This document shows positions 54,645 to 60,295 of a DNA stretch of 60,295 nt, piece after piece. Source of the stretch: an uncultured Lentisphaeria bacterium. Lineage in GTDB: Bacteria; Verrucomicrobiota; Lentisphaeria; Victivallales; UBA1829. Below the pieces are notes generated by a model. The model did not search any database. It was not told the DNA's origin and saw nothing but the letters and a program-made list of their open reading frames with translations. The DNA lies in contig CASEFP010000131.1 in assembly GCA_949287225.1 (NCBI GenBank), positions 1 to 60,295 of the forward strand. Reading direction: 5' to 3'. Both the position numbers and the translations under genes were made by a program. The stretch's first letter is position 1, and every line of letters begins with the position of its first letter.

Positions 54645-57509
54645 TCACTTCCCGAGCATCTTTGCCAGGTACTGACCGGTAAAGGAATCCTTATTCGCGG
54701 CAACCTCCTCAGGTGTGCCCTCGGCAATCACGCGCCCGCCCGCGTCGCCTCCCTCCGGTCCCATGTCGATGATATGGTCGGCAACCTTGATGACATCAAG
54801 ATTATGTTCAATCACAAGCACGGTGTTGCCTTTGTCGCGCAGTCTTGTCAGAACCTCCAGAAGCTGTTTGATATCCGCCATATGAAGTCCCGTGGTCGGC
54901 TCATCCAGAATGTAGAGGGTATGTCCGCGCGGGACACGCGCAAGTTCCGTCGCCAGTTTGACGCGCTGCGCCTCGCCGCCGGAAAGCGTCGTTGCCGGCT
55001 GTCCGAGCGTGATGTAGCCGAGCCCGACGTCCTGAAGCGTCTTGAGTTTGCGGTAAACGGCCGGAACCGCACTGAAGAAGTCCACCGCCTCATCCACAGT
55101 CATGTCAAGCACTTCAGCAATGTTTTTCCGCTTGTAGGCAACTGAAAGCGTCTCCTTGTTGAATCGTTTCCCCTGACATGCCGAACAGGTCACATAGACG
55201 TCCGGCAGGAACTGCATTTCGATTTTCTTGATCCCGTCTCCCTGGCACTCCTCGCAGCGCCCGCCCTTCACGTTGAAACTGAAGCGGCCGGGGCCGAAAC
55301 CGCGGATCTTCGATTCAGGCAGCGTGGAGAAAATCGTGCGGATCGTGGAAAAAAGTTCCGTGTAGGTCGCCGGATTCGAGCGCGGTGTGCGCCCGATCGG
55401 ACTCTGGTCGATGACAATCGCCTTGCCGATGCGCTCCAGCCCGCGGATCTCACGGTATTCGCCGGGCTCCTGCTCGTCGGCAAGCTGGAAGTGCCTGGCA
55501 AGCGCGGCGCGCAGAATCCCGTTGACAAGGCTGCTCTTCCCCGAGCCGGAAACGCCGGTCACGCAGGTGAATGTCCCGAGCGGAATCTTCACGTCGATGT
55601 TCTTGAGATTGTGATGCCGCGCCCCGAGAATTTCGATGAATTTCCCCGTCCCCTTCAGCCGTTTCTCCGGAACTTCAATTTTCTGTTCGCCGCTCATATA
55701 CTGCGCCGTAAGCGAACGCTTCACTTTCATTACCTCCTGCGGCGTCCCGGCGGCGACAAGCTCTCCGCCGTGCACTCCCGCGCGCGGCCCGAGATCAAGC
55801 AGATAGTCCGCCGCGAACATCGTATCCATATCGTGTTCGACCACGATGACGGTGTTGCCGAGATCACGCAGTTTGCGGAGCGTCGCAAGCAGCCGGTCAT
55901 TGTCCCGCTGATGCAGTCCGATGCTGGGCTCGTCAAGGATGTAGAGCACACCGACCAGGCCGCAGCCGAGCTGGGTTGCAAGCCGGATTCTCTGCGCCTC
56001 GCCGCCGGAGAGCGTGCCGCTTTCCCGCGAAAGCGTCAGATAGGAGAGCCCCACGTCCGAAAGAAAGCGCAGGCGCGAAGCGATTTCACGGATCACTTCC
56101 TTTGCGATGGCACTTTTTTCCTCGTCAAGCTGCAGCGTTGTGATGAACTCATACGCCTTTTCGACGGAGAGCGCGTTGTACTCGGCAATCGAGAGACCCC
56201 CGACCGTAACGGCGAGACTCTCCGGCTTGAGCCGTTTCCCATGGCATTCCGGACAGACGCGGCGCATCGTGTATTCCTTGAGGCGCTCGCGCACCGCCTC
56301 GCTTTCAGAATCCGACTGGCGGCGCTGGAGGTTGGCAAGAATCCCCTCGAAGGGCGTGAAGGATTTGTAGAGCTTGCCGCGGATGCGGAAACTGAAATCA
56401 ATGCACTCCGTTCCGCTTCCGTAGAGAAGAACGTGCCGGATATGTTCCGGCAGATCGCGGAACGGCGTCTCCAGCATGTCAGGCATCTGAAAATGCTCGG
56501 CGAGACAGCGCAGCATGTGATTGTAGTAGAGGATGAGGCGGCGCGGCCCCCTGCGCCATCCGGGAATCGCCCCTTTGCGGATGGAAAGCGAGTCGTCCGG
56601 AATCACCAGATTCGGGTCCATCACGAGGAGGGAACCGATTCCGTTGCAGGTCGGACAGGCGCCGTAGGGACTGTTGAACGAGAAGTTGCGCGGTTCGAGC
56701 TTGCCGAGACTGATGTCGCAGTCCGTGCACGCGAGATATTCGCTGATCCGCTCCTCTTTCCATTTTTTCGTTCCGGTGTGGGCATCACGGTCTTCGATCA
56801 TGACGATCAGCGTTCCCCCGCCGAGCCGGAGCGCGGTTTCAACGGAGTCGTTCAATCTTGATGGTTCAAGCCTTCCGCAGATCAGGCGGTCGATCACGGC
56901 CTCGATGCTGTGCCGCCGGGTTTTTGCCAGCGCTTTCGGTTCGGAGTCGAGCGGGACGATCTCTCCGTCGATGCGCGCACGGACAAAACCGTCACGCCGG
57001 ATCTTTTCCAGGACATCGCGGTGTTCTCCCTTCTTTCCGTTGACATAAGGAGCCAGAATCATCATCTGCGGCCCTTCGGGCAGGCGCATCAGCCGTTCGC
57101 AGATCGCCTGCGCGGACTGAGCGGAAAGTTCCCTGCCGCACTTCGGACAGTGAGGCACGCCAACATGTGCATAGAGGAGGCGCAGATAGTCGTAGATTTC
57201 AGTGACGGTGGCGACGGTGGAACGCGGATTCGATCCCGCGGAGCGCTGTTCGATCGCAATCGCCGGAGAGAGTCCCTCGATGTGCTCGACCTTGGGCTTC
57301 TGCATCCGGTCGAGGAACTGCCGCGCGTAAGCCGAGAGGCTCTCGACATAACGGCGCTGCCCTTCGGCATACAGCGTGTCGAACGCCAGCGAGGATTTGC
57401 CCGAGCCGCTAAGCCCGGTGATGACCGTGAGTGTGTTCCGGGGGATGCGCACATCAATTTTCTTGAGATTGTGCTCCTCCGCGCCCTTTATGATGATGTC
57501 GTCTTTCAT
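54645..57509 (-). CDS. uvrA: Excinuclease ABC subunit A
   Basis: 954 residues. DNA damage sensor of nucleotide excision repair. Both ATPase halves are intact: Walker A GLSGSGKSS with signature LSGGEAQRIRLATQLG, and GVSGSGKSS with LSGGEAQRVKLATELA. Zinc modules have CPKCGREL/CTDCDISLG-type and CEECQGDG/CSACQGKRFN cysteines, and NFSFNSPYGACPTCNG is present. The start is the ATG at 57509; the frame is open another 62 codons upstream, but that part does not resemble UvrA. No clear LexA-like box in front. Confidence 0.97.
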   Translation of the reverse strand: MKDDIIIKGAEEHNLKKIDVRIPRNTLTVITGLSGSGKSSLAFDTLYAEGQRRYVESLSAYARQFLDRMQKPKVEHIEGLSPAIAIEQRSAGSNPRSTVATVTEIYDYLRLLYAHVGVPHCPKCGRELSAQSAQAICERLMRLPEGPQMMILAPYVNGKKGEHRDVLEKIRRDGFVRARIDGEIVPLDSEPKALAKTRRHSIEAVIDRLICGRLEPSRLNDSVETALRLGGGTLIVMIEDRDAHTGTKKWKEERISEYLACTDCDISLGKLEPRNFSFNSPYGACPTCNGIGSLLVMDPNLVIPDDSLSIRKGAIPGWRRGPRRLILYYNHMLRCLAEHFQMPDMLETPFRDLPEHIRHVLLYGSGTECIDFSFRIRGKLYKSFTPFEGILANLQRRQSDSESEAVRERLKEYTMRRVCPECHGKRLKPESLAVTVGGLSIAEYNALSVEKAYEFITTLQLDEEKSAIAKEVIREIASRLRFLSDVGLSYLTLSRESGTLSGGEAQRIRLATQLGCGLVGVLYILDEPSIGLHQRDNDRLLATLRKLRDLGNTVIVVEHDMDTMFAADYLLDLGPRAGVHGGELVAAGTPQEVMKVKRSLTAQYMSGEQKIEVPEKRLKGTGKFIEILGARHHNLKNIDVKIPLGTFTCVTGVSGSGKSSLVNGILRAALARHFQLADEQEPGEYREIRGLERIGKAIVIDQSPIGRTPRSNPATYTELFSTIRTIFSTLPESKIRGFGPGRFSFNVKGGRCEECQGDGIKKIEMQFLPDVYVTCSACQGKRFNKETLSVAYKRKNIAEVLDMTVDEAVDFFSAVPAVYRKLKTLQDVGLGYITLGQPATTLSGGEAQRVKLATELARVPRGHTLYILDEPTTGLHMADIKQLLEVLTRLRDKGNTVLVIEHNLDVIKVADHIIDMGPEGGDAGGRVIAEGTPEEVAANKDSFTGQYLAKMLGK

Positions 57510-57645
57510 GATCGGGAAAAGCCTTTTGTTTAAGCTGATTAATGTACAGCGCATCCGGCAAAAGTGCAAATTTTTTCCTGGAAATGATGGCGGTTTTGTC
57601 TTTCTGCGGAGCCGGTGCTTTTTTCCATCTTTTTTTTTTCGGGAA

Positions 57646-57674
57646 TTGACTAATGTGGAATCAGAATCTATATT
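57646..57674 (+). promoter_or_regulatory. Promoter of the 264-residue membrane-anchored protein gene
   Basis: TTGACT at 57646, 17-base spacer, TATATT at 57669; the closest match to consensus in the window apart from the two TATAAT sites. Leader of about 45 bases to the ATG at 57726, with AAGGATAAG upstream. Confidence 0.7.
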
Positions 57675-57725
57675 TAAAGACTTTTGTTTCAACATTCACC
57701 GCGAATCATGCAAGGATAAGAAAAA

Positions 57726-58520
57726 ATGTTTACAATGCTTTGCGCGCTGGCTGCCGGAATTCTTGTCTGGCTGGGGACGGTTTACGGATTTCAGGTCATG
57801 CCCCGCTGGGGGATTTTCTGGGGTATTCTCGCAATGCTGATCGTTCAGATTTCCATTGCACTGGTCATCCGCCGCAAGACGACAAAAATCAATCAGCGGA
57901 TTCAGGATGTCATGATGGAAGTGCAGAAAAAACTGACCGTGAAACAGCAGCAGTTCATGCGCCGCCCGACAGATCCGAAGCAGATGATGCAGCAGTTCGT
58001 GAAGGAGCAGAACGCCGGGCTGGAACGCGCTATTGAAGTCTGTGATGCCTTCCGTCCGCTTTACAACTGGAGTTTTCTCCTGGAGCGCCAGATCAATACG
58101 ATGAAAATGGCGTTCAACTATCAGCTGAAACGCTATGACGAGGCGGACCGTCTGATGGAAAAATCACTGCTGCTTGATCCGCAGTCCATTTCCATGAAGA
58201 TGGCGCGCATGTATAAGCGCAATGAATCCGGTATCGACCGTTTCTTCAAGAAAAAATGCAAGCGCCTCAAAGGGAAAAACTGCATTCTGCCCTACTCGCT
58301 GTATGCCTGGATTCTGATCAAACAGGAAAAGCCGGACGAGGCGTTTACAGTCATGACCGAAGCCAAAAAACGGGTGGAAAACGATGTGATCGTGCAGAAC
58401 TGGGAGGCGCTTGCAAACAAGAAGCCGAAGAGTTTCTCCAATGCCGGTCTCGGTGAAATGTGGTATGCACTTGCACTGGAAGAACCCAAAATGCCCAAAC
58501 AGCAGTATCGCTACCGCTGA
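57726..58520 (+). CDS. Membrane-anchored helical (TPR-like) protein of unknown function
   Basis: 264 residues. Two membrane segments at the start (MLCALAAGILVWLGTVYGF and WGIFWGILAMLIVQISIALVI) are followed by a cytoplasmic helical region rich in Gln, Lys and Met. It includes a TPR-like pair (FNYQLKRYDEADRLMEKSLLLDPQSISMKMARMYKRN; YSLYAWILIKQEKPDEAFTVMTEAKKRVEND). The family is not recognised. Its strong promoter suggests steady expression. It is divergent from uvrA. Confidence 0.7.
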   Translation: MFTMLCALAAGILVWLGTVYGFQVMPRWGIFWGILAMLIVQISIALVIRRKTTKINQRIQDVMMEVQKKLTVKQQQFMRRPTDPKQMMQQFVKEQNAGLERAIEVCDAFRPLYNWSFLLERQINTMKMAFNYQLKRYDEADRLMEKSLLLDPQSISMKMARMYKRNESGIDRFFKKKCKRLKGKNCILPYSLYAWILIKQEKPDEAFTVMTEAKKRVENDVIVQNWEALANKKPKSFSNAGLGEMWYALALEEPKMPKQQYRYR

Positions 58521-58648
58521 AGCTGTTTTCCAAAGGTTTTTCCGGATCAGAGAAGCCGTATTGTTTTTCGGTCTCCTGCCGCATGCCGGTTGAGATACAC
58601 CGGTCATACGGAGGAGTTTTTTCTTTTCAGCAGCAGAAAACGGCGCCC

Positions 58649-59290
58649 TTATTTCGCGGGATACGCCACAGGCTGTGTCAGTTGAACACGTTTGGTATTG
58701 GGCAGCCCGATTGCCTTTTCCAGAGCTGGCTTGTCGACAAGTCCGCAGACCACGGTAGACAATCCAGCTGAAGCACAGTAGAGGTAAACATTCTGGCTGG
58801 CATAACCGGCATGATTCGCGGCATAAAAAACCTTTTCCGCGGCATTTTTCCCGATTTTGGAGACGTCTCCGACATAAATCAGAACAACGGGAGCGATTTT
58901 GTGAATTGCCTGCTTTCCGCATTTTTCCCGGATATCGCCCTGCTTGACCAGATCCAGAGAATGAGTTTTCGGATTGTATAGATACAATCCGTCCGCCATT
59001 GCAACGTAAACGTCCTGAGACTGGAGGTTGCGTGCGGTCGGTACCGTCTTGCGTCCATCGGGACGGGAGATTCCGTCGGCCGCATAGAAGAGATTGGAGA
59101 GAATCTGAGCTGGCAGCGGTCTGGAGTCGAACTTGCGTTCTGATTTCCGATCCGTGAGGCATTGCATCAGGGGTTTTCCACCTGTTTTATCCGGCGGCGG
59201 CAGTTTGATGGATTTTTCGGCTCCGCATAGAGCGGCGGATGCGGCAAGCAATACTGCGGCGAAGGCAAATGTGGCAAGTTTCATGTTCAT
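58649..59290 (-). CDS. Secreted SagB/nitroreductase-like protein
   Basis: 213 residues. Signal peptide (MNMKLATFAFAAVLLAASAALCGAE), unusual for a flavin nitroreductase. The body has the nitroreductase pattern of SagB/ThcOx-type proteins: LTDRKSERKFDSRPLPAQILSNLFYAADGISRPDGRKTVPTARNLQS, then DVYVAMADGLYLYNPKTH, and NHAGYASQNVYLYCASAGLSTVVCGLVD. FMN binding is expected. It acts outside the cytoplasm if the leader is real. No precursor-peptide gene is seen nearby, so a link to RiPP oxidation is not supported. Confidence 0.85.
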   Translation of the reverse strand: MNMKLATFAFAAVLLAASAALCGAEKSIKLPPPDKTGGKPLMQCLTDRKSERKFDSRPLPAQILSNLFYAADGISRPDGRKTVPTARNLQSQDVYVAMADGLYLYNPKTHSLDLVKQGDIREKCGKQAIHKIAPVVLIYVGDVSKIGKNAAEKVFYAANHAGYASQNVYLYCASAGLSTVVCGLVDKPALEKAIGLPNTKRVQLTQPVAYPAK

Positions 59291-59528
59291 ACGCGGAAAA
59301 CTCCTTTATGTTGTGAGTTGAATGTATGCGATCAAACCCAATCGTCGGCTTCCTGCTTTTGTCCGGATCTGTGATCCGGGATGAACCATCAGACAGAAGC
59401 ATCACCGTGGATCCTGAAATTAAATACATGCAGAAGAGAAAATTGTCAAGAAAAAAGAAAAGAAAACTTTTCAAAAATCCTTTTCCGGATTACATTAATC
59501 AGAAAAATCCGGGAGATTTACGAGAATT

Positions 59529-60026
59529 ATGAAAATATGGTTGTATCTATTCATATCGGCAATGATTGCTGCTGCATTCTGCGCGTGTTCCACACTTGCA
59601 TCCCCGCGGGAACTGACCGAAGCGGATTCCGGCGGCACTCTGACTGCCGAGGTTGGGGAACGTTTTGTGATTTCACTGCCGAGCAATCCGACAACGGGTT
59701 ACACCTGGAGTTTTGGAGCTCCTTACGATGAGAACGTTGTGATTCTGTCTTCGGACGTTTTTTCCAACCCTGAGGAAACCGGACTTGCCGGAACCCCGGG
59801 AAGAAGGATACTGACTTTTTCTGTTGTCGGCCCTGGAAAAAGCGGAATCCGTCTGGAATACAAGCGTCCCTGGGAACGCAATGCGCGTCCGGAAAGAGTA
59901 TTTCAGCTGCTTCTTTTTGCGACAGGAGAAGCACCCCGGCCATTTTCTGAAGAGGAGAAGATCATAACACCGAGAGTGAACTCTAAAGGGCAGATTGTTC
60001 CGGAGAAAAAAGGGGTCTTTGACTGA
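59529..60026 (+). CDS. Chagasin/I42-type protease inhibitor lipoprotein
   Basis: 165 residues. Signal peptide with lipobox AAFCAC (Cys at about residue 18), so anchored in a membrane. The chagasin fold shows its three binding loops: SNPTTGYTW, GTPGRR-like (AGTPGRRIL) and EYKRPWERNARP. Chagasins inhibit papain-like cysteine proteases; the lipoprotein form likely guards the cell against external proteases. No such protease is in the window. The gene sits between the nitroreductase-like gene and the tRNA. Confidence 0.88.
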   Translation: MKIWLYLFISAMIAAAFCACSTLASPRELTEADSGGTLTAEVGERFVISLPSNPTTGYTWSFGAPYDENVVILSSDVFSNPEETGLAGTPGRRILTFSVVGPGKSGIRLEYKRPWERNARPERVFQLLLFATGEAPRPFSEEEKIITPRVNSKGQIVPEKKGVFD

Positions 60027-60052
60027 AAAAATACAAAAGAATGCTTGTATTT
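60027..60052. terminator. AT-rich hairpin after the chagasin-type gene
   Basis: AAAATACAA and TTGTATTTT (9 bp) with an 8-base loop AAGAATGC, directly after the stop at 60026. Weak because the stem is AT-rich, but T-rich on the 3' side. Confidence 0.45.
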
Positions 60053-60091
60053 TCCGGAAATGAGATTATTTTAAATAGAGATTTTTACAAT

Positions 60092-60168
60092 GGTCGCTTA
60101 GTTCAGCTGGCTAGAACGCATCCTTCACACGGATGAGGTCGAGAGTTCGAGTCTCCCAGCGACCACCA
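60092..60168 (+). tRNA. tRNA-Val(CAC)
   Basis: 77 bases including an encoded CCA. Acceptor stem GGTCGCT/AGCGACC with discriminator A; D-arm GTTC/GAAC; anticodon stem CATCC/GGATG with loop TTCACAC, so the anticodon is CAC (reads GUG, valine); T-arm GAGAG/CTCCC with TTCGAGT in the loop. All stems pair except one G-to-C position at the T-stem end, so the fold is sound. A terminator follows. Confidence 0.93.
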
Positions 60169-60183
60169 TTTTCAAAATTCTCC

Positions 60184-60210
60184 ACCGACTGGTCTTCTGG
60201 TCGGTTTTTT
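60184..60210 (+). terminator. Terminator after tRNA-Val
   Basis: CCGAC at 60184 pairs with GTCGG at 60200-60204, followed by six Ts. The last 85 bases of the window (60211-60295) hold nothing I can name. Confidence 0.6.
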
Positions 60211-60295
60211 CGTTTTGGGGGTAAATTTGAGCTCAACTCGCGTTTTGCCCGAAAGCGGAGAATCTCCACTTTTCTCTTATGAAGGTGTGTTTCAG

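Noticed and set aside
57510..57560. LexA/SOS box before uvrA (CTGTACATTAATCAG)
   Set aside because: It lacks the ACAG half-site, and the box used by this group is unknown.
58649..59290. RiPP/azole cluster around the SagB-like gene
   Set aside because: No precursor peptide, YcaO or E1-like gene nearby, and the protein has an export signal.
60092..60168. Integration site of a mobile island at tRNA-Val
   Set aside because: No integrase and no repeated tRNA 3' end in the window; the right side is cut off.

Overview
The window reads as chromosomal DNA of a Gram-negative bacterium from the PVC group. Lentisphaerota (Victivallis-like) is the best guess, at moderate confidence and by inference only. 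The signs are a Lol-type lipoprotein export transporter, lipobox proteins and a BamE-like lipoprotein (outer membrane); a MurE with the DNPR motif for meso-diaminopimelate; two stand-alone prepilin-type ([16 protein letters not shown]) proteins placed beside sugar-enzyme or transporter genes; many large sugar-active enzymes with their own regulators; and a histone H1-like Lys/Ala/Pro tail. No phage, transposase or CRISPR genes are visible. One tRNA-Val(CAC) lies at the right edge.

Layout. 1-3.8 kb: U32 peptidase (3' end cut by the window edge), divergent from a LolC/E permease plus LolD ATPase pair. 3.9-5.4 kb: Gfo/Idh/MocA oxidoreductase fused in frame to an H1-like tail. 5.5-10.2 kb: RsmB-like rRNA methyltransferase, then two convergent, 3'-overlapping polytopic glycosyltransferase-like proteins. 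10.3-12.7 kb: guaB, a small membrane protein, ispF. 12.7-13.6 kb: the first array of hairpin repeats. 13.6-19.5 kb (minus): S41 protease, BamE-like lipoprotein, UDP-glucuronate decarboxylase, murF, murE. 19.7-24.6 kb: DUF4091 protein, a secreted unknown overlapping rdgB, then an RdgC-like protein and a DUF190 protein. 24.7-29.9 kb: a Bat aerotolerance-type locus condensed into two fusion genes (BatB-BatC and BatD-BatE). 30.4-35.4 kb: a LacI regulator, prepilin-type protein and LamG/hexosaminidase-like enzyme unit. 35.7-38.1 kb: proB-miaB. 38.3-44.1 kb: a large unknown enzyme-like protein, an AraC regulator divergent from a BNR/sialidase-like gene, and a decayed GntR-type regulator. 44.3-48.6 kb: prepilin-type protein plus an ABC ATPase and FtsX-type permease. 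48.8-54 kb: secreted alpha/alpha-toroid protein, YbaK-type deacylase, CPBP protease, a second Gfo/Idh protein, archaeal-type phosphoglycerate mutase. 54-60.3 kb: repeat array, uvrA, a membrane-anchored helical protein, a secreted SagB/nitroreductase-like protein, a chagasin-type inhibitor lipoprotein, tRNA-Val.

The most unusual signals are (i) mosaic arrays of short perfect hairpins that fill several intergenic gaps. They include a 153-bp element in two near-identical copies plus one diverged copy, and a core of about 209 bp present in inverted orientation 41 kb apart; (ii) the dehydrogenase-histone-tail fusion; (iii) the two Bat fusions, each still carrying a relic signal peptide at the join; and (iv) a GntR-type regulator pseudogene with its ribosome binding site intact. 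Eleven sigma70-like promoters (TTGnnn, 16-18 nt, TATATT/TATAAT-like) could be placed, and several of them decide start codons.

All calls come from reading the sequence; no database search was run.
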